Positions 18,769 through 28,678 of a DNA stretch of 64,000 nt are shown here, piece after piece. The notes beneath the pieces are model-generated. The model saw nothing but the letters and a program-made list of their open reading frames with translations, did no database searches and had not been told where the DNA came from. The DNA is from Oceanimonas aquatica. Its GTDB lineage: Bacteria; Pseudomonadota; Gammaproteobacteria; Enterobacterales; Aeromonadaceae. The stretch covers positions 116,647 to 180,646 of the forward strand of contig NZ_JAVBHX010000009.1 in NCBI RefSeq assembly GCF_030732065.1, in the 5' to 3' direction. Position 1 is the stretch's first letter; the number at the start of each line of letters is the position of its first letter. A program made the translations under genes and the position numbers.

Positions 18769-19632
18769 TCAGTGCAGGGTCTGGCTGAACAGGTTCTGCA
18801 CGTCGCTGCCGTCAAAGCGATAGTGATGGCCGCAGTAGTCGCAGTGCATTTCGATTTTGCCCTGCTCCTGAATGATTTCCATGGCTTCCTGCTGGCCTAC
18901 CTGCAGCAGCGCCTGCTCGCACTTCTCCTGGGAGCAGGTGCACTTGAAACTGACCGGCTGCGGATCGAACACCCGCACCGCTTCCTGATTGTAAAGCCGG
19001 TACAGCACTTCCTGAGCGTCTAGCTGCAGCAGTTCCTCGGCCTTCACGGTGGCGGTCAGGGCTTCCAGATGCTCAAAGTCGTCCTGCCGGCTTTCTTCTT
19101 CGCTGGGCAGGGCCTGCAGCAGCATGCCCGCGGCGGCCTGGTGGTCGCCCTGCAGGCCGGTAAACAGCCAGATGCGGGTGGCCAACTGCTCCGACTGGGC
19201 AAAGTAGTTTTCCAGGCTGGCGGCCAGGGACGCTTCGTTCAGTTCCACCACACCCTGGTAACGCTCGCCGTCGTCGGGAGTGATGGTAATGGCGATATAG
19301 CCCTTGCCCACCAGATCGGCCAGCCGGGTGCTGTCGGGCACATCACCCTGCCAGCGGGCCACGCCGCGCAGCTGCTGGTTGTGATCGCCGTTGATCACCG
19401 CCAGGCTGACCGGGCCGTCGCCCTGCAGCTGCACCGTGATGTGGCCTTCAAACTTGAGGGTGGCGGTGAGCAGGCTGGTGGCGGTGAGCAGTTCACCCAG
19501 CAGCCGCTGTACCGGCACCGGGTAGGCCTGGCTTGCCAGGATCTGCTGAAAGCTGTGCTGCAGCTGCACCAGCTCGCCGCGCACCGGGTAGTGGTCGAAC
19601 AGATAACGGTGAAGTTGATCGGGTTTGTTCAT
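18769..19632 (-). CDS. hslO: Hsp33 redox-regulated holdase chaperone
   Basis: 287 residues. The N-terminal Hsp33 fold includes the highly conserved [29 protein letters not shown]. The C-terminal zinc/redox switch is present as CTC (in [10 protein letters not shown]) and CDYC; these cysteines bind zinc when reduced and form disulfides under oxidative and heat stress, activating holdase function. The ATG at 19632 follows AGGA by seven bases; an adjacent upstream ATG at 19635 is possible. It lies 19 bases downstream of hslR on the same strand, the E. coli arrangement. Confidence 0.97.
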   Translation of the reverse strand: MNKPDQLHRYLFDHYPVRGELVQLQHSFQQILASQAYPVPVQRLLGELLTATSLLTATLKFEGHITVQLQGDGPVSLAVINGDHNQQLRGVARWQGDVPDSTRLADLVGKGYIAITITPDDGERYQGVVELNEASLAASLENYFAQSEQLATRIWLFTGLQGDHQAAAGMLLQALPSEEESRQDDFEHLEALTATVKAEELLQLDAQEVLYRLYNQEAVRVFDPQPVSFKCTCSQEKCEQALLQVGQQEAMEIIQEQGKIEMHCDYCGHHYRFDGSDVQNLFSQTLH

Positions 19633-19651
19633 CATGGGGTCCTGTCTCGGC

Positions 19652-20044
19652 TCAGTTGCCCTGCTTGATTCTGAGCAGGGTACGTCTTTCTTTCTTGTCG
19701 GGCCGGCGCTCGGGGCTGGGGGCAAACTGGCTGTTGAGTTTGCGCGCCTGGGCGTTGCGTTCCCGTCGTTCAATGCTGTCCGGTGTTTCCCGGTAGAGCT
19801 GTTGCGCCATCTCGGCCTTGCCGCGCTTGTCGGACAGGGCCAGCACCACCACTTCCCGTTCGTCGTGGCCCTGCCACAGACGCACCAGGGCACCGGTTTC
19901 CACCGGCTTGCCGGGCTTGGTGCGCTGACCGTTGTAGTGCACCTTGCCGCCGTCAATCATGTCCCGGGCCAGGCTGCGGGTCTTGTAGAAACGGGCGGCC
20001 CACAGCCATTTGTCCAGCCGCACGGAATCCGTTTTTCCGTTCAT
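19652..20044 (-). CDS. hslR: heat shock protein 15 (S4-domain 50S recycling factor)
   Basis: 130 residues. The S4 RNA-binding domain starts at [28 protein letters not shown]. Hsp15 binds free 50S subunits that carry a stalled nascent chain and moves their tRNA so that they can be recycled. The C-terminal basic tail ([16 protein letters not shown]) is typical. The start at 20044 matches the family; in-frame sequence continues upstream to 20239 but shows no homology. First gene of hslR-hslO. Confidence 0.95.
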   Translation of the reverse strand: MNGKTDSVRLDKWLWAARFYKTRSLARDMIDGGKVHYNGQRTKPGKPVETGALVRLWQGHDEREVVVLALSDKRGKAEMAQQLYRETPDSIERRERNAQARKLNSQFAPSPERRPDKKERRTLLRIKQGN

Positions 20045-20195
20045 GGTACTCGCTCTCGTCAAAACCGGGCTCCAATTATACCAGATGGCCCGCGTCGTCA
20101 TAGAAGCCGTAGGCAAATCACGTTTTGTGACCATTATGCGGCAGACGTTGGCCGTCAGTTGCGATAACCTCATGTAAGGCGATTTAAAAAACGGG

Positions 20196-20759
20196 ATGGC
20201 CATGACCGGGAACAAACAAAAACCGAAAATACTGCACACCGAACTGGTGGCGGAAAGCCGTCTGTTCCGGGTGGAGTCGGTACACCTGCGTTTCAGTAAC
20301 GGTGTTGAACGAATCTATGAAAGAATGCGTGGCGGCAGCCGGGGCGCCGTCATGCTGGTGCCCATGCTCGACGACGACACCATTCTGCTGATTCGGGAAT
20401 ATTCTGCCGGCACCCACAGCTATGAACTCGGTTTTCCCAAGGGGTTGATTGACCCGGGGGAAACCGCCCTGGAAGCGGGCAACCGGGAGCTGATGGAAGA
20501 GGTAGGCTATGGCGCCCGGGAACTGACCCCGCTCAAGCAGGTGAGCCTGGCCCCCGGCTATTTTGGCAGCCGCATGGATATTTTACTGGCACGGAACTTG
20601 TATCCGGAACAGCGGGAAGGAGACGAACCCGAGCCGCTGGAAGTGGTGCCCTGGCCGCTGAGCCGGCTTGGCGAACTGATGGCTCGCCCCGATTTTTCCG
20701 AAGCCCGCAGCATCTGTGGTCTGTTTTTGTTGCAGGACTGGCTTAATAAAGAGGAATAA
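20196..20759 (+). CDS. nudE: ADP compounds hydrolase NudE
   Basis: 187 residues. The Nudix box is complete: GLIDPGETALEAGNRELMEE then VG, matching Gx5Ex7REUxEExGU. NudE hydrolyses ADP-ribose, NADH, Ap2A and Ap3A to AMP-containing products. The N-terminal ILHTELVAESRLFRVESV segment is NudE-specific. It is followed two bases later by cysQ, forming a nudE-cysQ unit. It is divergent from hslR. Confidence 0.94.
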   Translation: MAMTGNKQKPKILHTELVAESRLFRVESVHLRFSNGVERIYERMRGGSRGAVMLVPMLDDDTILLIREYSAGTHSYELGFPKGLIDPGETALEAGNRELMEEVGYGARELTPLKQVSLAPGYFGSRMDILLARNLYPEQREGDEPEPLEVVPWPLSRLGELMARPDFSEARSICGLFLLQDWLNKEE

Positions 20760-20761
20760 CC

Positions 20762-21571
20762 ATGGATACCAGTGCCCTGCTGCCGGGGGTGAAGGCGGCA
20801 GCCCGAGAATCCGGCCAGTTGATCCTGTCGATGTACAACAGCGGTCAGTATCAGGCCGAAAGCAAAGACGACGACAGCCCGGTGACCAGCGCCGATCTGG
20901 CGGCTCACGAATATCTCGACCGCGCGCTGCGCGCCCTGGCCGATATTCCGGTGTTGTCGGAAGAGGGCGGCGACATTCCCCTGGCCGAACGCTGCACCTG
21001 GCCCCGCTACTGGCTGGTGGACCCCCTCGACGGCACTCAGGAATTTATTGCCGGCAGCGGTGACTTCTCCACCATGATTGCCCTGATTGAGCACGGCAAG
21101 CCGGTGCTGGGGGTGGTGTACGGGCCGGTGCATGATCTTATGTACTATGCGGTGCGCGGCCAGGGGGCCTACAAGGAAGCGAATGGCGAGACCCGGCGCA
21201 TTCATGCCCGCCATTACCATGAGCCGGTCACCAGCCTGTGCATTGCCATCAGCCGGCGCCAGAACGTGGACTGGGTGCGCTCCCGGCTGACCGACGATCT
21301 GGACTACCGGCTGCTGCCGCTGGGCTCGAGCTCGCTCAAGTCTTGTCTGGTGGCTGAAGGGGAGGCAGACATGTACATGCGCATCGGTCCCACCGGCGAG
21401 TGGGACACCGGCGCCACCCAGTGCATTGTGGAAGAAGCGGGCGGCCGCATTCTGGATCTGGGACTGGCACGGCTCAGCTACAACGAGCGCGACAGCCTGA
21501 TCAACCCCAACTTCATTACCCTCGGGGATGAAAACCTGCCCTGGCAGGAGATATTGCAGGTGGAAGCCTGA
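20762..21571 (+). CDS. cysQ: 3'(2'),5'-bisphosphate nucleotidase CysQ
   Basis: 269 residues, inositol monophosphatase superfamily. Metal-binding motifs are visible: SEEGGD, WLVDPLDGTQEF, and the C-terminal GEWDTGATQCIVEEAGG. The enzyme converts 3'-phosphoadenosine 5'-phosphate to AMP, removing the inhibitory by-product of sulfate assimilation. The start is two bases after the nudE stop. A perfect palindrome follows the stop and separates it from convergent metJ. Confidence 0.96.
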   Translation: MDTSALLPGVKAAARESGQLILSMYNSGQYQAESKDDDSPVTSADLAAHEYLDRALRALADIPVLSEEGGDIPLAERCTWPRYWLVDPLDGTQEFIAGSGDFSTMIALIEHGKPVLGVVYGPVHDLMYYAVRGQGAYKEANGETRRIHARHYHEPVTSLCIAISRRQNVDWVRSRLTDDLDYRLLPLGSSSLKSCLVAEGEADMYMRIGPTGEWDTGATQCIVEEAGGRILDLGLARLSYNERDSLINPNFITLGDENLPWQEILQVEA

Positions 21572-21576
21572 ATACC

Positions 21577-21602
21577 ACAAGGGCGGCCATGGCCGCCCTT
21601 GT
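21577..21602. terminator. 26-bp perfect palindrome between convergent cysQ and metJ
   Basis: The 26-base sequence is its own reverse complement (core gggcggccatggccgccc). It would form a strong hairpin in both transcripts. There is no long T-run on either side, so efficient intrinsic termination is uncertain; its position between two convergent stops suggests a shared 3' end. Confidence 0.6.
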
Positions 21603-21607
21603 CACGT

Positions 21608-21934
21608 TCAGTCGTCCTGACCGAAATCTTCTATTTCAATACCCAGCGCGGTCATGATCTCCCGGGCGTGGGCCGGGATCTGGTCGGGGACGTCCTTGCG
21701 CAGATCGTCGTCCTGGGGCAGGGGCTGGCCGGTGTAGGCATGCAGAAAGGCCTCGCACAGCAGCTCGCTGTTGGTGGCGTGACGCAGGTTGTTCACCTGG
21801 CGGCGGGTGCGCTCATCGGTGAGCACCTTCAACACCTTGAGCGGGATGGAAACGGTGATCTTTTTGACCTGCTCGCTTTTCTTGCCGTGCTCGGCGTAAG
21901 GGCTGATATAGTCGCCGTTCCATTCAGTTTTCAT
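21608..21934 (-). CDS. metJ: methionine repressor MetJ
   Basis: 108 residues (E. coli 105). The ribbon-helix-helix region is [50 protein letters not shown], nearly unchanged from the enteric protein. It binds S-adenosylmethionine and represses met genes at tandem 8-bp met boxes. The start at 21934 matches the family; the frame stays open far upstream (to 26206) opposite metBL, but that is a codon-use artefact. Divergent from metB, with three met boxes between. Confidence 0.97.
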   Translation of the reverse strand: MKTEWNGDYISPYAEHGKKSEQVKKITVSIPLKVLKVLTDERTRRQVNNLRHATNSELLCEAFLHAYTGQPLPQDDDLRKDVPDQIPAHAREIMTALGIEIEDFGQDD

Positions 21935-22015
21935 CGTCCACCTGCGTTCGGAAATTGGTTCCGGCGAATTGTAACCCCTGCATTTTGTGTTGGCAATCCA
22001 ACAGCAAAGCCTTGC

Positions 22016-22039
22016 GGACGGCCAGATGGCTTGACGGCT
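22016..22039. promoter_or_regulatory. three tandem met boxes
   Basis: Three contiguous 8-mers GGACGGCC, AGATGGCT and TGACGGCT match the MetJ consensus AGACGTCT at 5, 6 and 6 of 8 positions, in exact 8-bp register. They overlap the -35 of the metB promoter. Confidence 0.8.
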
Positions 22040-22059
22040 TTTGCCCGCTGGGTTACTGT
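22031..22059 (+). promoter_or_regulatory. metBL promoter
   Basis: TTGACG (22031-22036), a 17-bp spacer and TACTGT (22054-22059) form a sigma70-type promoter whose -35 lies inside the third met box, so bound MetJ would block it. Confidence 0.7.
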
Positions 22060-22111
22060 GCGCTACTCGAAAATTCCCCGTTTCAGGCTGCCGTGCGCAA
22101 AGGAGAAGGAC

Positions 22112-23272
22112 ATGCCGAATTACAAGACTCAGACTCACGCCGTTCGTACCGGTCTTGAGAGTGACACGCAGCATGGTGCCGTAGTGCCGCCCATTTACCT
22201 GAGCAGCACCTATTCCTTTGCCGACTTCAACCAGAAGCGTCAGTTCGACTATGCCCGCTCCGGCAACCCCACCCGCCAGACCCTGCTCGACGCCCTGACC
22301 CACCTGGAAGGCGGTGCCGGTGCGGCGGTGACCGCCAGCGGCCTGGGCGCCATCAATCTGATCGTCACCTCCCAGCTGCAGCCCGGCGACCTGCTGGTGG
22401 TGCCCCACGACTGCTACGGCGGCAGCCAGCGGCTGTTCAACTCCCTGGCAAGCAAGGGTCTGTTCGAGCTGGCCTATGTGGATCAAACCGACACCGATGC
22501 CCTGGCCGAGGTGATGGCCCGCAAGCCGCGCATGCTGTGGATTGAAACCCCGTCCAACCCGTTGTTGCGGGTGGTGGACATCGAAGCCCTGTGTGCCGCC
22601 GCCCGGAACGTGGGCGCGCTCAGCGTGGTGGACAACACCTTCCTGTCGCCGGCACTGCAGCAGCCGCTGGCTCTGGGCGCCGATCTGGTGCTGCACTCCA
22701 CCACCAAATACATCAATGGTCACTCCGATGCCCTGGGTGGCGCCGTGGTGGCGGCCGACCCGGACATGGCCGAGCAGCTGCGCTGGTGGGCCAACTGCCT
22801 GGGGCTGACCGGCTCCGCCTTTGACAACTACCTGACCCTGCGCGGCCTGCGTACCCTGGGGGTGCGCATGCGTCAGCACTGTGAAAACGCCGAGGCGCTG
22901 GTGGCCTTTTTGCAAACCCAGCCCAAGGTCAAGGCGGTGTATCACCCGAGCCTGCCGGGCAATCCGGGCCATGACATTGCCGCCCGTCAGCAGGCCGGCT
23001 TTGGTGCCATGCTCAGTTTTGAGCTGGATGCCGACGAGGCGGGTCTCAAGGCTTTCCTGCAGCAGCTGCAGCTGTTCTCCCTGGCCGAATCCCTGGGCGG
23101 GGTGGAAAGCCTGATCGCCCACCCGGCCACCATGACCCATGCCGCCATGAGTCCGGAAGCCCTGGCCGAGGCCGGCATCAGCCAGCAGCTGCTGCGGGTG
23201 TCGGTGGGTATTGAGGACGCCGGCGATCTGATCCACGATCTGGAAAACGCATTCAAGGTACTCAGCAAGTAA
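22112..23272 (+). CDS. metB: cystathionine gamma-synthase
   Basis: 386 residues. PLP-dependent enzyme joining an activated homoserine with cysteine to give cystathionine in methionine synthesis. The PLP lysine lies in [19 protein letters not shown]; the conserved [16 protein letters not shown] and the C-terminal [19 protein letters not shown] are family hallmarks. GGAGAAGGA precedes the ATG at 22112. The metL ATG begins on the base after its TAA stop. Repressed by MetJ through the met boxes. The family also includes lyases; pairing with metL and metJ supports synthase. Confidence 0.96.
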   Translation: MPNYKTQTHAVRTGLESDTQHGAVVPPIYLSSTYSFADFNQKRQFDYARSGNPTRQTLLDALTHLEGGAGAAVTASGLGAINLIVTSQLQPGDLLVVPHDCYGGSQRLFNSLASKGLFELAYVDQTDTDALAEVMARKPRMLWIETPSNPLLRVVDIEALCAAARNVGALSVVDNTFLSPALQQPLALGADLVLHSTTKYINGHSDALGGAVVAADPDMAEQLRWWANCLGLTGSAFDNYLTLRGLRTLGVRMRQHCENAEALVAFLQTQPKVKAVYHPSLPGNPGHDIAARQQAGFGAMLSFELDADEAGLKAFLQQLQLFSLAESLGGVESLIAHPATMTHAAMSPEALAEAGISQQLLRVSVGIEDAGDLIHDLENAFKVLSK

Positions 23273-25705
23273 ATGACCATTCTCGAGCCCGAGGCCGGCG
23301 CCCAGCGACCGGTGCACAAGTTTGGCGGCAGCAGCCTGGCCGATGCCGCCTGTTTTCACCGGGTAGCCGGTATTATTCGCACGCTGCAACAGCCCGACGC
23401 CCTGATCGTGGTGTCGGCCCCGGGCAAGACCACCAACCGGCTGATTGAACTGCTCAGCCTGTTCGCCAGCGGCGATACCGCCGCCCCCGAGGCGCTGGCG
23501 GGTCTGCATGCCTTTCAGCGCAACCTGATTGAAACCTCGCTGCCCGCCGAGGCCGCCGCCCCCCTGCTGGCGGCCCTGGACGACGACATTGTCACCATTG
23601 CGCAAGTGCTGGAGCAAAACCGGCTCGACGAGTATCAGCGCGGCTTTATTCAGTCCTTTGGTGAAGTGTGGTCGTCCCGGCTGCTGGCCCGGGTGCTGTG
23701 CCACCAGGGCCTGGCTGCCGACAGCCTGGACGCCCGGCGTTTTCTGCGGGTATCCGGCACTCCGGTGCAGGTGCAGGAAGAGATGTCGCGGCGCCTGCTG
23801 GCAGATATTCTGGCCCGGCATGCTCGGCAAATGCTGGTGGTGACCGGCTTTATCGCCGCCGATGACGATGGCAATACCCGGTTGCTGGGACGCAATGGCT
23901 CCGACTTCAGCGCCACTCTGCTGGCGGCCCTGGCCGACAGCTCCCACACCACCATCTGGAGCGACGTACCCGGCGTGTTCAGCGCCGATCCGCGGCGCAT
24001 TCCCGAGGCCCACTTGCTCAAGCGACTGGCGCTGCCCGAGGCCGCCGAGCTGGCACGACTGGGATCGCCGGTACTGCACAGCCGCACCCTGGGGCCGGTG
24101 GCCGCCAGCCGCCAGCAGCTGATGCTGCGTTGCAGCTACCACCCGGACGACGGCCATACCCGCATTGAGCGCCGGCCCCGGCGGGAGCAGGGCGCGCGCA
24201 TCGTCACCGCCGTCGACGACACCGTGCTGGTGGAAATGACCATTTCCGATCGCTACCAGGAGCGGGTGGACGCCCTGACCGACTGGCTGACCAGGCGGGA
24301 ACTGGCGCCCCTGGCCTGCAAGCGCCGGCCCGAGCGCAAGCTGTGGCAGATTGCCTATACCCGGGAGCAGGCCGAACAGGCCTTTCTGCTGCTCAGGGAT
24401 CATCAGCCCGCCGGGGGCTTTGAAGGGCTGCAACAGCGGGAAGGCTTTTCCCTGGTGGCCCTGGTGGGCAAGAACGTGACCAGTCAGGCCGAACAGTGCC
24501 TGCAGTTTTACCATGCGCTGACCGAACAGCCGATGGAGTTTATTCAGCCGGCCAAAAACGCCCTTAGCCTGGTGGGGGTGGTGCGTAAAACCGCGCTCGA
24601 TCCGCTGCTGCAGCGGCTGCACCAAAGCCTGTTCAGCCGGCCCAAACGGGTGGGCGTGTTGTTGTTTGGCCGGGGTAATATCGGCCAGGCCTGGCTGCGT
24701 CTGTACAAGGAGCAAAAGGCCCGGCTGGAGCAGGAGCTGAACCTGCGGCTGACCCTTTACGGGGTGTTCGACTCCCAAGGAGCCATGTTGGCCAGCCAGG
24801 GGCTGGAGGTAGACAAGGTGCTCAACGACTTTGAACCCCACAGCCTGGTCTGGCCCGACTGGCTGGAAAACCTGGAGGAGCACGGCTTCGACACCATGGT
24901 GGCACTGGACTGCACCGCCTCCGAGAGCCTGGTGCAGTATTACCCGGCCCTGGTGCAGCAGCACATTCACCTGATTGCCGCCAACAAGCAGGCCGGCGCC
25001 GCCAGTCAGGACTATTACGCGGCCCTGAAGCAAACCCTGGCCGAGCACAGGGTGAAGTTTCTCAGCAATGCCACCGTGGGCGCCGGCCTGCCGGTGCAGA
25101 GCAGCCTGCACCAGCTGCGCCAGTCGGGGGAACAGATTCGGGCCATCAGCGGCATCTTTTCCGGCAGTTTGAGCTGGCTGTTCCAGCATTTCGACGGTAG
25201 CCAGCCGTTTTCCGAGCTGGTGCAGCAGGCCTGGCAGCAGGGCCTGACCGAGCCGGATCCGAGGGACGATCTCAACGGTCAGGACGTCAAGCGCAAGCTG
25301 GTGATCCTGGCCCGGGAAGCCGGCTTCGATCTCGACCCCGAGCAGGTGAAAGTCGCCAGTCTGGTGCCCGACGAGCTGGCCGGACTGGACAAGGAAAATG
25401 CCCTCGAGGCCCTGCACCGGCTCGATGAGGCCCTGGCCGAACGGCTGGCCGAGGCGCAGCAGCAGGGCGGTGTGCTGCGCCACGTGGCTCGTTTTCACGC
25501 CGACAGCGGTAGCGCCAGCGTGGGGCTGGAAGTGGTGCCGGTTAACCATCCCTTTGTGCCATTGCGCCCCGGCGACAATGTGTTTGCCATTGAAACCCGC
25601 CACTACCGCCAGAACCCCATGGTGATCCAGGGCCCGGGCGCCGGGCGGGAAGTGACCGCCGCCGCCGTGCAGGCGGATCTGTGGCAACTGCTGGCCGCAC
25701 TGTAA
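23273..25705 (+). CDS. metL: bifunctional aspartokinase II / homoserine dehydrogenase II
   Basis: 810 residues, the expected fusion length. The N-terminal kinase begins at [11 protein letters not shown] (about 15-25) and includes the nucleotide-binding region with [18 protein letters not shown]. The C-terminal dehydrogenase has the NAD(P)-binding start [15 protein letters not shown] and the active-site region ATVGAGLPV with [17 protein letters not shown]. It supplies homoserine for methionine. It starts directly after the metB stop, so metBL is one operon; a terminator follows. Confidence 0.97.
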   Translation: MTILEPEAGAQRPVHKFGGSSLADAACFHRVAGIIRTLQQPDALIVVSAPGKTTNRLIELLSLFASGDTAAPEALAGLHAFQRNLIETSLPAEAAAPLLAALDDDIVTIAQVLEQNRLDEYQRGFIQSFGEVWSSRLLARVLCHQGLAADSLDARRFLRVSGTPVQVQEEMSRRLLADILARHARQMLVVTGFIAADDDGNTRLLGRNGSDFSATLLAALADSSHTTIWSDVPGVFSADPRRIPEAHLLKRLALPEAAELARLGSPVLHSRTLGPVAASRQQLMLRCSYHPDDGHTRIERRPRREQGARIVTAVDDTVLVEMTISDRYQERVDALTDWLTRRELAPLACKRRPERKLWQIAYTREQAEQAFLLLRDHQPAGGFEGLQQREGFSLVALVGKNVTSQAEQCLQFYHALTEQPMEFIQPAKNALSLVGVVRKTALDPLLQRLHQSLFSRPKRVGVLLFGRGNIGQAWLRLYKEQKARLEQELNLRLTLYGVFDSQGAMLASQGLEVDKVLNDFEPHSLVWPDWLENLEEHGFDTMVALDCTASESLVQYYPALVQQHIHLIAANKQAGAASQDYYAALKQTLAEHRVKFLSNATVGAGLPVQSSLHQLRQSGEQIRAISGIFSGSLSWLFQHFDGSQPFSELVQQAWQQGLTEPDPRDDLNGQDVKRKLVILAREAGFDLDPEQVKVASLVPDELAGLDKENALEALHRLDEALAERLAEAQQQGGVLRHVARFHADSGSASVGLEVVPVNHPFVPLRPGDNVFAIETRHYRQNPMVIQGPGAGREVTAAAVQADLWQLLAAL

Positions 25706-25708
25706 CGA

Positions 25709-25732
25709 AAAAGGCTCCTGCGGGAGCCTTTT
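25709..25732. terminator. terminator after metBL
   Basis: An 8 to 10-bp stem (aaaaggctcc / ggagcctttt) with loop tgcg follows the metL stop by a few bases. It reads as A-stem-T in both directions and can also serve the convergent NUDIX gene. Confidence 0.85.
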
Positions 25733-25755
25733 CATCTTCAGGTATGGTGTCGGCC

Positions 25756-26157
25756 TCAGCCTTGTTGCGAGCGTTCGATAATGTCTTTCAGATCCGGGCA
25801 CAGCGGTGAGGGCAGGGCCTCGGGGCTGAACCAGGCCACGGCTTCGGCGTCGTCGTCGGCCACCGGGGTGCCGCTTTGATAGTGGCCGCGTACCGCCACC
25901 ATTACATAGTGGTGGGCCAGCTCGCCGGCTTCTTCGGCCAGTACGTCGTAGCAGGCAAAGGGAGTCTCCATGCGGGCGATCACGCCGGTTTCCTCCTGCA
26001 GTTCCCGGGCGGCCCCCGCACTCATGGTTTCTCCCCATTCGAGCTTGCCACCGGGAAAGCCCCAGTGCCCGGCATGGGGAGCGTGTTTGCGTTTCACCAG
26101 CAGCACTTGCTGCCGGTGCCAGACCACGGCGATAACGCCGACCTTGGGTGCTTTCAT
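25756..26157 (-). CDS. NUDIX hydrolase (ADP-ribose pyrophosphatase-like)
   Basis: 133 residues from the ATG at 26157, which gives the typical N-terminus [22 protein letters not shown]. The Nudix box [23 protein letters not shown] is complete. Substrate unknown; short single-domain members of this type act on ADP-ribose or modified nucleotides. The reading frame extends upstream to 26199 but those residues look unrelated. Convergent with metL. Confidence 0.88.
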   Translation of the reverse strand: MKAPKVGVIAVVWHRQQVLLVKRKHAPHAGHWGFPGGKLEWGETMSAGAARELQEETGVIARMETPFACYDVLAEEAGELAHHYVMVAVRGHYQSGTPVADDDAEAVAWFSPEALPSPLCPDLKDIIERSQQG

Positions 26158-26235
26158 GAAGGTTCCCTGGCTTAATGAACAAGAAGGGTATTGTGCCAAA
26201 GCTCAACTGGCTTCGGTGAATTAAATGGTGCGGGG

Positions 26236-26487
26236 TTACGAGCGGCTGATGATGCGGTATACAAACAGCAGAAACAGGGCGCCAATCACGGCGGTGAGCA
26301 TGCTGCCCAGATTAAAGCCGGTGACGGTGCCAAAGCCCAGCCGCACGCCCACCCAGCCGCCCACAAAGGCGCCGGCAATACCGAGCAGGGTGGTCATGAT
26401 GAGGCCGCCACCGTCCCGCCCTGGCATGATCCAGCGTGCCAGAAAGCCGGCAATCAACCCGAAAATAATCCAGCTGAGATAACCCAT
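26236..26487 (-). CDS. GlsB/YeaQ/YmgE family small membrane protein
   Basis: 83 residues, three predicted membrane helices ([61 protein letters not shown]). The middle [14 protein letters not shown] pattern is the family signature (transglycosylase-associated protein, Pfam name only; no enzyme activity shown). Often linked to stress responses in the family. GGAG lies six bases before the ATG at 26487. Confidence 0.9.
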   Translation of the reverse strand: MGYLSWIIFGLIAGFLARWIMPGRDGGGLIMTTLLGIAGAFVGGWVGVRLGFGTVTGFNLGSMLTAVIGALFLLFVYRIISRS

Positions 26488-26544
26488 GATGCACTCCATT
26501 GCTTGTTTTTTAACCTGTTTCAAGCATAGCCCAGCGGAACCCAC

Positions 26545-26593
26545 AGCTGTCAGTGATGAGCTTGAAGCTGGAAGCTGTACAGCAACAAGCTTT
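26545..26593. repeat. heptad microrepeat of the AGCTNNN type
   Basis: AGCTGTC, AGTGATG, AGCTTGA, AGCTGGA, AGCTGTA and two degenerate units follow each other in 7-bp register between the YeaQ-type gene and the DUF1513 stop. The same heptad family recurs at 40320-40347 and 40431-40464. Confidence 0.7.
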
Positions 26594-26603
26594 CGGCATC
26601 CGG

Positions 26604-27680
26604 TTAGCCGATCAGCGACCAGTGGTTGTCCCACTGCCAGGGGGAGTAGAAGCGGGTTTCCTCGCCCTGGATATCGAGCCGGCTGATACCACCCTGACCA
26701 CTGCCCAGCCATATGTGGCCCTGATCCGCCGAGGCGCCTGAAGCATCGGGCAGGGGCGCAATGCGGATCAGCTCGCCGCTGGGTCTGTGCCACAGACCGT
26801 AGCAGTTGCCCGGGGGCGAGGTGGCGGCAATGTAGTCGTCGGTGACCGCAATGCTGGCGATGTAATGGTTGAAGCGGGCCCAGTCCAATGGCTCACCGCC
26901 AAGCGGTGCCAGTTCGCGGCCCCGGCGGTGGCGCACGATCAGTGGCGGGTAGTCGTCGGGACTGCCGCGATATTGCTGGCCGGTAAAGACTTCACCGTCG
27001 GCGGTGACCGCCAGATGGCGAATGGACAGATGCCGGTCGGCCAGGCCCCGTTGCTCCAGCACTCTGCCGGTGCCGGCGTCGAGGTAACTCAGGCTGGGTT
27101 GCATGGTGTCCAGATTCAACGGCTCGCGCCCCTGCGTGTGCACGCCGCCCACGCCCACCACCAGATTGCCGTCGGGCAGGCGGCATATTTCATGGGGCCC
27201 CAGGCCAAAGCCGGTAAACTCGTTTATCTTGGTGAGCCGCTCTCCTTCAAGCGCATAGACACCAATCACGCCCTCGCTGCTGCTGCGTACCCCTTCGGTG
27301 GTGTAAAGCAGCCGGCCGTCGGCGCTGAACACGCCGTGGCCGTAATAATGGCGCTCATGGTCGGCCTCGCGTACCTGCAACAGCCTGCCCTGCTCGTGGT
27401 TGAACAGCGCCAGGTAGCCGCCGGGGCGGCGGGCGTGGCATACCGCCAGCGGGCGTGTGGGGTGGGCCGCCATGCCGTGGCCCCGGTCCGGCAGCGGCAG
27501 CTCAAAGCGCAGGCTGCCGTCCAGGTTGAGTGCCTGTACCACGTAGCGGTGGCCGCCGTCACGGCGGCCACCGCCCACCAGGTAGCCGCGCTTGCGTTGC
27601 GGCAAGGTACAGCCGGCCAGCCCCAGGCTGCACAGCACGCCGGCGGCGGAGAGCCCTTTTAAAAATTGCCGGCGCTGCAT
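26604..27680 (-). CDS. DUF1513 periplasmic beta-propeller-like protein
   Basis: 358 residues. N-terminal MQRRQFLKGLSAAGVLCSLGLAGC combines a twin-arginine-like start with a lipobox, so it is exported and possibly lipid-anchored. The rest is the DUF1513 family, with repeated blades such as GHGMAAHPTRPLAVCHARRPG and YGHGVFSADGRLLYTTEG. No activity is known. It is the last gene of a four-gene unit with two imelysins and a di-heme protein; its ATG overlaps the preceding stop by one base (TGATG). A role in iron handling is inferred from the operon. Confidence 0.9.
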   Translation of the reverse strand: MQRRQFLKGLSAAGVLCSLGLAGCTLPQRKRGYLVGGGRRDGGHRYVVQALNLDGSLRFELPLPDRGHGMAAHPTRPLAVCHARRPGGYLALFNHEQGRLLQVREADHERHYYGHGVFSADGRLLYTTEGVRSSSEGVIGVYALEGERLTKINEFTGFGLGPHEICRLPDGNLVVGVGGVHTQGREPLNLDTMQPSLSYLDAGTGRVLEQRGLADRHLSIRHLAVTADGEVFTGQQYRGSPDDYPPLIVRHRRGRELAPLGGEPLDWARFNHYIASIAVTDDYIAATSPPGNCYGLWHRPSGELIRIAPLPDASGASADQGHIWLGSGQGGISRLDIQGEETRFYSPWQWDNHWSLIG

Positions 27681-28678
27681 CAGTCGCCGTCCGTGGCGTT
27701 AAAGCCGAGGCTGATCCCCAGGGCATCGGGCAGGCGCAGCTTGAGCTTGCTGCCCAGGCGATCAAAGGAGAGCTTGAAACGCAGCAGGGCGGCGTAGTTG
27801 TCCCCCCGCAGCCAGTGGGTCAGGCTGTCGCCCTCGGGCAGGTGGTTAAGGGTGTCGGCAAAGGCCTCATCCAGCTCGGTGATCAGGGTGGTGTCATGCT
27901 TTTGCTGCAGATAAGCACGAATGCCGCCGTCCTGATATTCCCGCTCCAGGCTTTGCAGGCTGGTGCGCACAAAGTGCAGCGACTGTTCGCTGCGCCAGGC
28001 CTCGGCAAACAGCGGACGGGGATGGTCGACCGTGTTCAGTGGCAAATCCAGTTTCTTTTCAATGCGATCAAAGCGGTGGGCGAGCTGGCCGAGGATCTGC
28101 ACCAGCAGCACGCTGTCGCCGCCCTGAATGGCCATTTGCTCCAGCTGTTGCTCATAGTCGGACGGGTTGTACCAGGCCATCTGCAGCCGCTCGCCGTTTT
28201 GTACCAGTTGCTCGTTCACTCTGGGCAGCAGGGTGCAGCGTTGTGTCTGTGACAGGTCTTCATAGAGCAGGTGTTCCACCGCCCCCAGGGTAATGCTGGC
28301 GCCCTTGAGCGGGCCGGGCTGGTTCAGCTGACGCGCTAGCTGGCGGCCGGTGGTGTCCTTTTTGTCGGGCCACAGCTGAAAGGCGTAGCTCAGGCCGGCG
28401 GCGTCCAGCGGGCCGCCGCTCTGGCCCTGGTGAGCGGTCCAGGCGGCAAAGGCGTCGCGCCATTGCTGCTGCACGGTGGCAAGGGGCTGTTCACCGGCGC
28501 AGTAGGCCCGGCTGGTTTCATCAAGTTGACGCAGCTCGCCGGCCAGCTCGTCGGCCTGCTGGCGCATCAGGCCAAGGTGGGCCTGAGTCAGCTTGCCGAG
28601 TGCCGGGTCAACCGGTGGCTGGCTCTGGCAGGCGGTGAGCAGGCCAAGGGCGGTAAGTGAAAGCAGGCGAAATTTCAT
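27680..28678 (-). CDS. imelysin-family lipoprotein (second copy)
   Basis: 332 residues with a lipoprotein signal (MKFRLLSLTALGLLTAC). The imelysin fold is shown by FAAWTAHQGQSGG, ALSYAFQLWPDKKDT-like text and GAVEHLLYED near residue 150. Imelysin-like proteins (IrpA, ICMP) are iron-regulated envelope proteins; this copy lacks the HxxE form of the motif seen in the first imelysin. Its ATG overlaps the di-heme gene's stop by four bases (ATGA) and its own stop overlaps the DUF1513 start, so translation is coupled throughout. Confidence 0.9.
   Translation of the reverse strand: MKFRLLSLTALGLLTACQSQPPVDPALGKLTQAHLGLMRQQADELAGELRQLDETSRAYCAGEQPLATVQQQWRDAFAAWTAHQGQSGGPLDAAGLSYAFQLWPDKKDTTGRQLARQLNQPGPLKGASITLGAVEHLLYEDLSQTQRCTLLPRVNEQLVQNGERLQMAWYNPSDYEQQLEQMAIQGGDSVLLVQILGQLAHRFDRIEKKLDLPLNTVDHPRPLFAEAWRSEQSLHFVRTSLQSLEREYQDGGIRAYLQQKHDTTLITELDEAFADTLNHLPEGDSLTHWLRGDNYAALLRFKLSFDRLGSKLKLRLPDALGISLGFNATDGD

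Noticed and set aside
21599..22111. N-terminal extension in frame with metB.
   Set aside because: It crosses metJ on the other strand and the met boxes; the ATG at 22112 has a clear ribosome binding site and matches the family.
21608..26206. A 1532-codon minus-strand reading frame that includes metJ and runs opposite metBL.
   Set aside because: Only the metJ part has homology. The rest mirrors metB, metL and the NUDIX region; high GC leaves the opposite frame free of stops.
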